From positions 62,001 through 126,000 of the IMG/VR virus record IMGVR_UViG_3300015371_000001: a DNA stretch of 64,000 bases; one strand, given 5' to 3'. Origin of the DNA: a virus. The notes below the pieces were generated by a model, which saw only the letters and a list, made by a program, of their open reading frames with translations, was not told the origin of the DNA and searched no databases. The position numbers were made by a program, and so were the translations under genes. Shown here one piece after another: positions 34,109-41,251 of this stretch (position 1 is its first letter; each line of letters begins with the position of its first letter).

Positions 34109-34580
34109 TCATTCGGTCCTTTGTCCTCTGTGCAGTCCGACGATTGATCTGACCGAGCAGGAGGAGGCCAACCACATCGCGTCCGGGGTGAACCCGTCCA
34201 CCGGTACTCCGGCTGACCCTGGCATCAACACGCCGGAGCGTCGTCACGAGGACGAGCAGTTGGCTGACATCCTGGACCGGGCTGCCGATCTATTGGAGAC
34301 GCACGGTCGTTGCACCGAGCAGTTGGTCGACAAGGCGACCGGCGAGTTGTGTCTGGTCGGTGCGCTGATGAAGGCGAGCGACGAGCACGAGGTGGTCGGC
34401 AAGCGTCGTCGCCGGGTCTACCGGCACATGCTCGACACCACCTGGCTGGAGATGGATTTGCCTCGACTGTGGTTGTCGTCGTGGAACGACTCTAAATGGA
34501 CCACCGACCAACAAATCCTCGACGCCCTGCGTCTGGGAGCCAAGAACGCAAGAATGCCAAAACCGATGGAGGCAGAATGA
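34095..34580 (+). CDS. DUF6197-like array member 5
   Basis: 161 residues. A GTG start is chosen because GGAGGCAG lies 6 bases upstream; the ATG at 34101 is too far. An N-terminal CPLC motif is new to this member. Then DRAADLLETHGRCTEQ, ELCLVGALMKAS, SWNDSKWTTD and LDALRLGAKNA. The GW-QG motif has decayed to GRCTE. Confidence 0.66.
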   Translation: MAMHDHSVLCPLCSPTIDLTEQEEANHIASGVNPSTGTPADPGINTPERRHEDEQLADILDRAADLLETHGRCTEQLVDKATGELCLVGALMKASDEHEVVGKRRRRVYRHMLDTTWLEMDLPRLWLSSWNDSKWTTDQQILDALRLGAKNARMPKPMEAE

Positions 34581-35128
34581 ATACCACAATCGGGACGTTG
34601 ACCGAGTCCCCCACCGTGCAGTTGTCGATCACCAAGAAGCTGATCGATGAGGCCGTCGTGGGAGACTCCTCCCACTGCATGGTCGCCAACGCGGTCAAGC
34701 AGGCCATCCCCCACGCGCGGCACGTCAGCGCCGACATTCAGTCGATTCGCTTCAGCGATCCGAGCAAGGGTGTCCGCTACATCTACCTGACGCCGCGCAA
34801 GGCGCAGGAGGCGATCCTGTCCTTCGACCGGGGCAACAAGCCCAAGCCGTTCCGGACTACGATTCGGAATGCCCATGTGACCGAGATGGGCAAGAAGAAG
34901 TCGCCGAAGAAGATGGTCAGGCGGACGAAGGACGGCCCGCGCAGCACGCCGATGGTCGTCGGTGGCAAGCCTGCGCCGATGGGAGCGCTGTCCGGTACGG
35001 CACGGACCAAGGCCACCAAGAAGGCGGCGGCGCGCAAGGTCGGCAAGCTCAACCAGCGTCGGGCAGGCGAGGCCACGGGCCGGATCGGTCGTCGCCGTGA
35101 GTTCGGCCTTCGGGCGATGGTCAAGTAG
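34577..35128 (+). CDS. Conserved phage protein with basic C-terminal half
   Basis: 183 residues. The first 85 form a compact domain with DSSHCMVANAVKQAIP, VSADIQSIRFSDP and GVRYIYLTPRKAQEAIL, a pattern I associate with a recurrent actinophage family of unknown role. The rest is Lys/Arg-rich (MGKKKSPKKMVRRTKDG, KKAAARKVGKLNQRR), likely nucleic-acid binding. Not a DUF6197-like copy although it sits inside that array. Start ATG after GGAGGCAG. Confidence 0.66.
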   Translation: MNTTIGTLTESPTVQLSITKKLIDEAVVGDSSHCMVANAVKQAIPHARHVSADIQSIRFSDPSKGVRYIYLTPRKAQEAILSFDRGNKPKPFRTTIRNAHVTEMGKKKSPKKMVRRTKDGPRSTPMVVGGKPAPMGALSGTARTKATKKAAARKVGKLNQRRAGEATGRIGRRREFGLRAMVK

Positions 35129-35146
35129 CGCTTGGAGGTGAACCGA

Positions 35147-35206
35147 GTGCTGAGATTGGACGAGTGGGTCTACCCTGCGTGGTGGGACCCCAAGGAGGCA
35201 GCATGA
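35147..35206 (+). CDS. Possible leader peptide, 19 aa, Trp-rich
   Basis: A GTG with TTGGAGG upstream (8 bases) opens VLRLDEWVYPAWWDPKEAA and stops in the ATGA that starts the next gene. Three Trp in 19 residues is striking. Translational coupling or attenuation of the downstream gene is possible; chance is not excluded. Confidence 0.35.
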   Translation: MLRLDEWVYPAWWDPKEAA

Positions 35207-35724
35207 ATCCCTTCGGCCAAGAGCCGGAAGATGCCGAGCTAGGCAAGAACACTACGGTCATGGATCGGTCCGGTGGGCATTCGGGTGTGGTGGCCAAATA
35301 CTACGTGGCTCCGCCGCAAGTCGGCTCGGACGAGTACGACGTGCTGGACGCTGCGTGGCTAGACCACTTTCCCGGTCGGTCGAAGAAGCCGATCATCTCC
35401 GACTTGGTTGCCGACGTGATGGAGGCGTGCGCGGACTACATGACCGAGGTCGGTCACACCAAGTACACGCTCATCGACAACGACGGCTCGGTGTGTTTGA
35501 CCGGCGCGGTTGACGGTGTCACGAACGGTTGGCCGTCGTGGCAGCGGACGCTGTTCATGGATCACATGGAGGCCGTGGTTCGGCCTCCACAGAGGCCGAT
35601 GGCGCTGATCATGTGGAACGACTATCCCGAGACGACGCAGGAGCAGGTGGTCGAGGGCTTCCGGAAGGCTGCCAAGGTCGCTCGTGGAGCACCATTGGAG
35701 GATGCCTCCGATGGATCTCAATGA
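35203..35724 (+). CDS. DUF6197-like array member 6
   Basis: 173 residues after AAGGAGGCAGC. An N-terminal 70-residue extension (KYYVAPPQVGSDEYDVLD) precedes EACADYMTEVGHTKYTL, GSVCLTGAVDGVT, MWNDYPETTQEQ and VVEGFRKAAKVA. The W of GW is replaced by H. Most diverged member, separated from the others by one unrelated gene. Confidence 0.64.
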   Translation: MNPFGQEPEDAELGKNTTVMDRSGGHSGVVAKYYVAPPQVGSDEYDVLDAAWLDHFPGRSKKPIISDLVADVMEACADYMTEVGHTKYTLIDNDGSVCLTGAVDGVTNGWPSWQRTLFMDHMEAVVRPPQRPMALIMWNDYPETTQEQVVEGFRKAAKVARGAPLEDASDGSQ

Positions 35725-36082
35725 CCCGAAGCGAAAGCGGTACTACCCTCCCCGGCGTCCGACCGAAGTCTTTATGGCCAAGCTCGCGGCTGCGATCCAG
35801 GACTACCGGGAGTGGACCGGGCTGTCCCAGCGCGAGCTAGGCGAGCGGATCGGTCTAGAGCACTCCTCGGTGTCCAAGCTGGAGAAGGGCCAACGGATGC
35901 CGTCGATGTGGATTCTGGAGAACCTGGCCAGGGCCGGGGTCATCACCATCTTCATCTCGAAAAGCGGCACACAGATCAAGGCAGTCAAGAGTGAGCAGAA
36001 CAAGAGCCCGGATCATCAACCCGCGCCAGGCGGACCTGGCGCAAGCTCGGGAGTTCGTCCGCTCCCTGGTGGCTCTGCGTAA
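35711..36082 (+). CDS. Cro/C1-type helix-turn-helix regulator A
   Basis: 123 residues. HTH at about 36-75: LSQRELGERIGLEHSSVSKL then EKGQRMPSMWILENLARAG, a full XRE pattern. The ATG at 35711 is 9 bases after GGAGG; the ATG at 35702 abuts it. Its last 30 residues (Pro/Gly/Ser-rich) overlap the next regulator's start by 92 bases in another frame and look like read-through of that sequence rather than a folded part. Confidence 0.76.
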   Translation: MDLNDPKRKRYYPPRRPTEVFMAKLAAAIQDYREWTGLSQRELGERIGLEHSSVSKLEKGQRMPSMWILENLARAGVITIFISKSGTQIKAVKSEQNKSPDHQPAPGGPGASSGVRPLPGGSA

Positions 36083-36260
36083 GATCCAGGGACTTACGCA
36101 GGCGCAGGTCGCCAAGCGGATGGGCGTGCCGCAGTCACAGATCTCGGTCCTGGAGAACGAGCACCACGTACTTCGGCTCGACACCCTTCAGCGTTACGCC
36201 AGAGCCATCGGGGCCACGCTTCACTTCACCTACACCGTGGACGAGGCCAAGGTCGAGTAG
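35991..36260 (+). CDS. Cro/C1-type helix-turn-helix regulator B
   Basis: 89 residues from a GTG. HTH LTQAQVAKRMGVPQSQISVL, then ENEHHVLRLDTLQRYARAIG and the strand TLHFTY, the layout of antitoxin-like and phage XRE proteins. Being paired with regulator A, the two may form a switch or heterodimer. The 92-base overlap with A is unusual here, where 4 bases is normal. Confidence 0.76.
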   Translation: MSRTRARIINPRQADLAQAREFVRSLVALRKIQGLTQAQVAKRMGVPQSQISVLENEHHVLRLDTLQRYARAIGATLHFTYTVDEAKVE

Positions 36261-36289
36261 GCTGGAGCCCTATCTATTTGGAGGCAGCA

Positions 36290-36781
36290 ATGTGTGAATA
36301 CTGTGGTGACCCGACGGTGGCGGCTGATCTTCCGACGCCAGACATCCCCAAGCTCCGCAAGCTCTATGAGTGGGCGTGCGAGCAGGATGCGTTGCGGAAG
36401 AAGTCGTTTCGTGCAGGCGACTACGACTTGACCGAATGGGCTCAGGGGCAGTGGGCGCAGAAGATCGTGGGTGTAGAAGGCGTCTGCGGTACGGCGTACT
36501 GCATAGCCGGGAAGGCGGCGGCGGAGGCTGGCGCGACCTGGACCGAGCAGCAGTTGAGCGGTGAGCACGGTGGGTCGACCTGCACGCTGCCGAATGGCAG
36601 GGTCATGACCGTACGCATTTTTGCGCAGCAGGACTTGGGTCTGTCGCATAGCGAGGCCAGCCGGTTGTTCCACGGCACGAACGACATCGGCACGATCCAC
36701 CATGTCCTGAGGGACATCTGGGAGCGGGCTGGGGAGAAGTTCGACCTGACGCTTCCAGAGCATTTGACTGATTCGGACTGA
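36290..36781 (+). CDS. Conserved phage protein with CGTxxCIAG motif
   Basis: 163 residues. CEYCG at the start, a helical stretch, WAQGQWAQKIVGVEG then CGTAYCIAGKAAAEAG, and the C-terminal half QQDLGLSHSEASRLFHG. CGT-x2-CIAG followed by a LGL-S-EA-LF helix is a recurrent pattern in actinophage accessory proteins of unknown function. TTTGGAGGCAGCA precedes the ATG; a TATCTATT element just before may be a -10. Confidence 0.66.
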   Translation: MCEYCGDPTVAADLPTPDIPKLRKLYEWACEQDALRKKSFRAGDYDLTEWAQGQWAQKIVGVEGVCGTAYCIAGKAAAEAGATWTEQQLSGEHGGSTCTLPNGRVMTVRIFAQQDLGLSHSEASRLFHGTNDIGTIHHVLRDIWERAGEKFDLTLPEHLTDSD

Positions 36782-36784
36782 ACG

Positions 36785-37189
36785 ATGGGACGCTTTGCCG
36801 ATACGTTGCGCAAGGAGATGGAGCCTGAAAATCCTCTGCGCAGCGGCGATACCCAGGTGGCGTTGATCCACTTCCTGGCGCGTCTGGAGGCGTTGGAGGC
36901 CGAGGAGCAGCAGGCCATCGAGCAGGCCACCGACAAGGCGCTGGAGCGGATGGGTCACCCACCGTACCGAGGGCCGTTGATCAGAGACGTACGTGCCGTT
37001 CTGAAGCGTCGTAGGGATCGCCGGGGGGAGATGGTCACCGAGCCTGAGATCGAGGCTCCAGCGCCCGTAGACGACGATCCTGAGGGTGGCTGGTTCTTCT
37101 CCGTGCAGGGGATGATCAGGTTCGAGGACGGAGAGGGGATCTTCGATGAACAGGAAGCCCCCGAATTGGAAAAAGATGCCACCGGATGA
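36785..37189 (+). CDS. Hypothetical acidic/helical protein
   Basis: 134 residues. Helices (FADTLRKEMEPENPL, VALIHFLARLEALEAEEQQA, KALERMG), a basic patch (LKRRRDRRG) and an acidic tail. Overlaps the next gene by 44 bases in another frame. Unknown. Confidence 0.6.
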   Translation: MGRFADTLRKEMEPENPLRSGDTQVALIHFLARLEALEAEEQQAIEQATDKALERMGHPPYRGPLIRDVRAVLKRRRDRRGEMVTEPEIEAPAPVDDDPEGGWFFSVQGMIRFEDGEGIFDEQEAPELEKDATG

Positions 37190-37523
37190 GCAGTCGCAGT
37201 ACCTAGCCGATCTGTACTACGTCTCGGCTCAGATGAGGAGCGACCAACCTCACCCGTGGGCAGGACCGTTCTCAGCGACTCGGTTCGTGCAGGTGGAGTC
37301 CATCTTCGGGATCGCCGCCGCGTTGTTCGGCTTCTGGATCTGGAGTCAGCCCAGCGGTCAACTCCTTGCTGGCGTCTCGTGGGTGGTCGCTGTCGTTTGT
37401 CTGTGGGAGCCCGCGTGGCTGATCGCGTCGTACTTTGCGGCGATTGGCTACGCCAGGAAACACCCAGAGCGATATGAGGTTCGGGGGTCGAAGTTCCGAC
37501 TACGACTGGAGGCGATGAAGTGA
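37146..37523 (+). CDS. Two-TM membrane protein
   Basis: 125 residues. A polar N-terminus, membrane segments near 49-66 (VESIFGIAAALFGFWIW) and 74-98 (VSWVVAVVCLWEPAWLIA), and a basic end (RGSKFRLRLEAMK). Its start lies well inside the previous gene; the frame and hydrophobic pattern still support it. Confidence 0.62.
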   Translation: MNRKPPNWKKMPPDEQSQYLADLYYVSAQMRSDQPHPWAGPFSATRFVQVESIFGIAAALFGFWIWSQPSGQLLAGVSWVVAVVCLWEPAWLIASYFAAIGYARKHPERYEVRGSKFRLRLEAMK

Positions 37524-37723
37524 CAGACGAGAACGATCTGCTAGATGCTGACGCTGCGTGGGAGCGTGCCAGTGCTCTGCTCCGGCAAGCCGACCGGAGC
37601 TTGCGGGGCGGAACCCCCGGCATCGCCGACACGCAGGCCAACCTGGCGATGGCCTACACCTTGTACGCCACCGGCAGGCAGGAAGGCAGCATCATCTTCG
37701 AACCTGCTGAAGAAAACAGGTAG
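37520..37723 (+). CDS. Small helical repeat-like protein, 67 aa
   Basis: GTGA-coupled. AAWERASALLRQADRSL and IADTQANLAMAYTLYATG form two helices reminiscent of one TPR-like hairpin, often seen as a short actinophage protein. Unknown partner. Confidence 0.6.
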   Translation: MTDENDLLDADAAWERASALLRQADRSLRGGTPGIADTQANLAMAYTLYATGRQEGSIIFEPAEENR

Positions 37724-37772
37724 AACCGAGTACCAGGGTTCGAGAGGGTATCTATTCACAGGAGGCGCACCA

Positions 37773-38033
37773 GTGAGCGTTGACACCCAGACGGCCCCGG
37801 AAGGCAAGGCAACCTTGTCGATTCCGGACCCCACCGGGGACACCCGCATTCTGTGGGACCCCACCAACCGTGACGAGGTCGACCTGGCCCGAGCCGCTTT
37901 CGAGCAGGCGAAGGCAAAGGGAATGGCAGCGTTCGCAGTCAACCCGGCTGACGGCTCTCAGGGCGGTCAGATCCGTGAGTTCGACCCGGAGGCGAAGGCC
38001 ATCGTCATGGTGCGGCAGTTGCAGGGAGGCTAG
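37773..38033 (+). CDS. Conserved small phage protein
   Basis: 86 residues from GTG with AGGAGG 7 bases upstream. The pattern GDTRILWDP-TN-DEVDLARAAF, then KGMAAFAV and EFDPEAKAIVMVRQLQGG is one I recognise from many actinophages, where it often precedes a gene like the next one. Function unknown. TATCTATT at 37750 may be its -10. Confidence 0.68.
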   Translation: MSVDTQTAPEGKATLSIPDPTGDTRILWDPTNRDEVDLARAAFEQAKAKGMAAFAVNPADGSQGGQIREFDPEAKAIVMVRQLQGG

Positions 38034-38038
38034 TCCCC

Positions 38039-39016
38039 TTGCCGGACCGCGATGAGGACCGAGGCCCGGATGTGTCCCTGAAAGCTGGGACCATCCGGGC
38101 TTCGGATTTATCAGACTTTGCAATCAGCCTGAAGCACGTACAACGAGGGATCGAGAACATGGCCATCACCATCCGGGACTTGGACGGCGCGTTCCGTACG
38201 GCGGCGGGGCAGATCACGACCAACACCACGACGGGGACCTACACGGGTCGGATCGTCAACAACACCAACGCGACGGTCACCTTCAACGATATGTATACCA
38301 ACACTTGGACCACTGGCTACAACGGCTACGACCGGATCACGTACGACGACTTCGGGTGGGACCAACGGTTGGAGGACTATCGACGTTGGTATACGACGCC
38401 CCCACGGGATACGCGGACGCCGGAGGAGATTCAGGAGGCTGCGGCGCGACTTCAGCGTGAGCTAGACGAGCGGCAGTACCGGCGTGAGGAGCAGAGCCGT
38501 CGTCGGCTGGAGCGAGCCCAGCGTGAGGAGGAGAACCGGCAGGCGGCGCACAACCGTGGCCTGGAGGTCCTGGAGTGGATCTTGACGCCCGAGGAGCGCG
38601 AGCAGTGGGCCAAGGACAGTCAGGTCGTGGTCAAGGGCTCTGAGGGCAACCTGTACCGGGTGAACACCTCTGGGGTCCACGGCAATCTCACCGAGGTCGA
38701 TGAGCACGGCTGCGAGTTGGCCCACATCTGCGTCGCGCCTCAGATGTACGTGGGTCGGAACGACCACGAGGACGACTATGGACGAGTAATGCCGTCGTCA
38801 GATGGCTGGGTGGGTCAGATCCTCATGATCAAGAACAGCGAGCGGGAGATTCAGGCCAGGGGTAACTACTCGCGTCGTAATCCGTGCCGTCGAGACCGGA
38901 ACCGGACCGCGCGGATCAACCGTGAGCCGATGCCTGGAGACCGGATGGAGCTTGCTCACGTCATCCGTGAACAGCGTGAGCGGATGGAGCACAACTGGAA
39001 CGTGAACGCCGCGTGA
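38039..39016 (+). CDS. Phage protein with HGCE/C domain, long paralogue
   Basis: 325 residues from a TTG, GGGAGG 9 bases upstream. An N-terminal Thr/Asn-rich beta part (TTGTYTGRIVNNTNATV), a long charged helix (about 125-180), then a domain NLYRVNTSG, LTEVDEHGCELAHICVAPQMY, WVGQILMIKNSE. The same domain closes the next gene. It is widespread in phages and unassigned. ATG at 38159 would be the alternative start. Confidence 0.66.
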   Translation: MPDRDEDRGPDVSLKAGTIRASDLSDFAISLKHVQRGIENMAITIRDLDGAFRTAAGQITTNTTTGTYTGRIVNNTNATVTFNDMYTNTWTTGYNGYDRITYDDFGWDQRLEDYRRWYTTPPRDTRTPEEIQEAAARLQRELDERQYRREEQSRRRLERAQREEENRQAAHNRGLEVLEWILTPEEREQWAKDSQVVVKGSEGNLYRVNTSGVHGNLTEVDEHGCELAHICVAPQMYVGRNDHEDDYGRVMPSSDGWVGQILMIKNSEREIQARGNYSRRNPCRRDRNRTARINREPMPGDRMELAHVIREQRERMEHNWNVNAA

Positions 39017-39591
39017 GTGAGGATCTGTGGCGCAAGCTGCTCGTACAGGAGGGCATCGTGCAGGCTCCGATGGAAGCCGATGTGTTGTGGAAGATGTGGG
39101 TCGACCGGTACTTGAAGCCGTGGCAGCCGTCGGCTCGCGAACGTGAACGGCACGCCGCTCAGGCTGAGCGAACCCGGCAACGACTCCGGCAGGACTTGGC
39201 TGAGCAGCGTGGTCACGAGCGCAATGAGCGTGCGGCGTGGGAGGAGTTGGACTCGCATCTCACCAAGGATGAGGTCGCTCAGCGAAAGAAGGACGGTTAC
39301 GTCGACTTCATGGGCTCGAACGGTCGGCGGTACCGGGTCTATATGAGTGACGAGTTCGGGATCACCGACAACGTCTGGGAGATCGACCAGCATGGGTGCG
39401 AGATCCGGAACTACTGTGGAGCGCCGGAGATGTACGCCAACGACATGAGGTTCGCGCGTACGAAAGCCATTCCTGAGCCGTTGGGATACTTGGGACAGGT
39501 TTTGACGTTGAGGTTCAATGCCGAGGCATTTTTGGCAGCGGCGTACGCAGGCGAAGTATGGCAATGTGAGAGGCAGCAAGGCAGTGGCTAA
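39013..39591 (+). CDS. Phage protein with HGCE/C domain, short paralogue
   Basis: 192 residues, GTGA-coupled to the long paralogue. A charged helix (ERERHAAQAERTRQRLRQ) then KKDGYVDFMGSNGRRYRV, VWEIDQHGCEIRNYCGAPEMY and GYLGQVLTLRFN. It lacks the beta-rich N-terminus of its neighbour, so the pair looks like a tandem duplication with domain gain or loss. Confidence 0.66.
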   Translation: MSEDLWRKLLVQEGIVQAPMEADVLWKMWVDRYLKPWQPSARERERHAAQAERTRQRLRQDLAEQRGHERNERAAWEELDSHLTKDEVAQRKKDGYVDFMGSNGRRYRVYMSDEFGITDNVWEIDQHGCEIRNYCGAPEMYANDMRFARTKAIPEPLGYLGQVLTLRFNAEAFLAAAYAGEVWQCERQQGSG

Positions 39592-39727
39592 CAGGTACCG
39601 GACCAGGCAGCGTCCGGCAAGACAGCGGGGTCATCTGGCGGACAAGCTCCACCACCCTGTTTCGATCCTCGTGATGGGCGTGGCGGTGTTCACCATCTTG
39701 GTGTGGCTTCCACGCTGCGCGGGATGA
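39584..39727 (+). CDS. Small membrane protein, 47 aa
   Basis: GTG start, AGAGGCAGC upstream. A basic N-terminus (RYRTRQRPARQRGH) and one membrane segment (VSILVMGVAVFTILVWL). The positive-inside rule puts the N-terminus in the cytoplasm. Overlaps both neighbours by 4-8 bases. Confidence 0.58.
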   Translation: MANRYRTRQRPARQRGHLADKLHHPVSILVMGVAVFTILVWLPRCAG

Positions 39728-40230
39728 CGAAGAAGGCTCCGCCGAATCCCGAGACGGTTCGTCTCATCGAGGCGACTCGTGAGGCTCACGAGGTTCTGGC
39801 TGATCTGAAGGCGGAGCGGAAGGCTATCGAGGACCTGGTTGAGAACGCTTCGGCGAAGCTCGCCGAGGAGCTTCAGGCGATGCATGACGGTTTCGTCGCG
39901 GCGCTGGTCGAGCAGGGCTTGGAGAACTACAGGTCCACGATTGAGCAGGCTCAAGAGGATGGCGTAAGGACGATCCTCGAAGGGTTTGATGAGATGGTCA
40001 GCAAGTTGTTGATCGCGACCAAGAAGGATCAGCGCCGAGGACTGCCGTCGATTCCTGATCTGGTAGAGCAGATGGCGTCCGGCAACCTGGATTTCGACTC
40101 TGAGGCGATGAAGCGCAAGGTCCAGGAGATTGAGGCGGAGATGGCCGCTGAACAGCGGTTGCGTGACCGGGAGGAGCGACGTGCCCGAGCTAAGGCAGAA
40201 GCTAAGTCCCGAAGAAAAGGTCGCCGGTAG
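39724..40230 (+). CDS. Coiled-coil protein, 168 aa
   Basis: ATGA-coupled. Almost entirely helical with heptads (IEATREAHEVLADLKAERK, LAEELQAMHDGFVAALVE) and a very basic C-terminus (EERRARAKAEAKSRRKGRR). Likely an oligomer that binds nucleic acid or acidic partners. No family recognised. Confidence 0.66.
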   Translation: MTKKAPPNPETVRLIEATREAHEVLADLKAERKAIEDLVENASAKLAEELQAMHDGFVAALVEQGLENYRSTIEQAQEDGVRTILEGFDEMVSKLLIATKKDQRRGLPSIPDLVEQMASGNLDFDSEAMKRKVQEIEAEMAAEQRLRDREERRARAKAEAKSRRKGRR

Positions 40231-40525
40231 GAAGTTCCGGGACGAGCAGCAGGCGTACCTCGACAGGCTGAATGAGACAGACCCGCCGACGTACGACGAA
40301 GGTGTGGACACGCTCCAGCGATACATCCGCCACGAGTGTGCCAAGCAGGGAGGCCGGAAGGCGTTGTCGATGCAGGAGGTCTACATCTTCAGCGATGACA
40401 AGAAGTTCGGCTTCATATTCAAGGAAGGCAAGTGCCGGTGCGGAGAGACAGCACGAACGGCAACAGGTCGGTTCGTGATCGCATCGGAGAGACCACCACT
40501 GGAAGGAAGGGTGGCACGTAGATGA
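40181..40525 (+). CDS. Hypothetical protein, 114 aa
   Basis: The GTG start has GGGAGGAG about 6 bases upstream and lies 50 bases inside the previous gene. Helical first half (KFRDEQQAYLDRLNE, RYIRHECAKQGGRKAL) then strands VYIFSDDKKFGFIFKEG and a CRCG knuckle. Unknown. Confidence 0.6.
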   Translation: MPELRQKLSPEEKVAGRKFRDEQQAYLDRLNETDPPTYDEGVDTLQRYIRHECAKQGGRKALSMQEVYIFSDDKKFGFIFKEGKCRCGETARTATGRFVIASERPPLEGRVARR

Positions 40526-40851
40526 CTGATCCGTGGGACATGCCAGAGATGAAGGAGTGGGCCGACCACATCCGGAAGGAGTTGGTCCCTAAGCTTGTCG
40601 GCTCGGCAGCGACGGTGTCGATTGTGCCGAAGGGTGAGACCGACGTGAAGTACGCGGTCGAGCTAGGCATGTCGATCATGTTGGAGAAGCCGCTAGTGCT
40701 GATGGTCTCTCCTGGCGCGCATGTGCCGGACAAGCTGGCGCAGATCGCCGACGCCATCATCGAGATCGACTTCGATGACGCTGACAGTCAGCACCAGGCA
40801 GGCGAACGGCTCCAAGAGTTCCTGATCTCGGTGGCGAACGATGGATCTTGA
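40522..40851 (+). CDS. Possible nucleoside 2-deoxyribosyltransferase-like fold
   Basis: 109 residues. ETDVKYAVELGMSIMLEKPLV then LMVSPGAHVPDKLAQIADAI resembles the segment of nucleoside-2-deoxyribosyltransferase/TIR-like Rossmann folds where an ELG helix precedes a KP strand and a proline-glycine loop. The first part of that fold is short here, so it may be a reduced or distant member. ATGA-coupled. Confidence 0.45.
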   Translation: MTDPWDMPEMKEWADHIRKELVPKLVGSAATVSIVPKGETDVKYAVELGMSIMLEKPLVLMVSPGAHVPDKLAQIADAIIEIDFDDADSQHQAGERLQEFLISVANDGS

Positions 40852-41002
40852 CGATCCGTACATCGACCTCGGGTGGTGGGCGATGTCGGGTCGAAACCTC
40901 ATGGAGGCGCTTCAGCGGGCTCATAATGGCGAGGACCCTGACCTGATCTACGCCGAGCTATACGCCAACTCGCGGACGGAGATCCCTCCAGTCGCGGAGT
41001 AG
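40841..41002 (+). CDS. Small acidic protein, 53 aa
   Basis: ATG overlaps the previous gene by 11 bases. Acidic start (DLDDPYIDLGWWAM), then a helix (GRNLMEALQRAHNG) and DLIYAELYAN. The reading frame ends 24 bases before the next gene. Unknown. Confidence 0.58.
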   Translation: MDLDDPYIDLGWWAMSGRNLMEALQRAHNGEDPDLIYAELYANSRTEIPPVAE

Positions 41003-41026
41003 GCTCGCAGTAGGAGGCAGTCCCCG

Positions 41027-41251
41027 ATGAGCATGTTCCCTGGCAGGTTCACCCTGCGGTGTTGGCACTGTGGTCTGTGGCGCACCTTCCGGAACGGTAA
41101 GACCAACGAGGAGATCGATCAGGCGCTCCGTGACAAGGAGTGGGTCGTACGCCGGAACGAATCTGGTGACCTGACCGGATTGGCTTGTCCGGAGTGTTCC
41201 AGCCGCTACTTCCTGACAGGGGAGGTGGCTCATGAAACCGACCAAGCGTGA
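41027..41251 (+). CDS. Zinc-ribbon protein, 74 aa
   Basis: CWHCG and CPECSSRYF, 42 residues apart, form a four-Cys zinc ribbon around a helix (NEEIDQALRDKEWVV). TAGGAGGCAGTCCCCG precedes the ATG. Ends inside the start of the next gene (20-base overlap). Confidence 0.68.
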   Translation: MSMFPGRFTLRCWHCGLWRTFRNGKTNEEIDQALRDKEWVVRRNESGDLTGLACPECSSRYFLTGEVAHETDQA

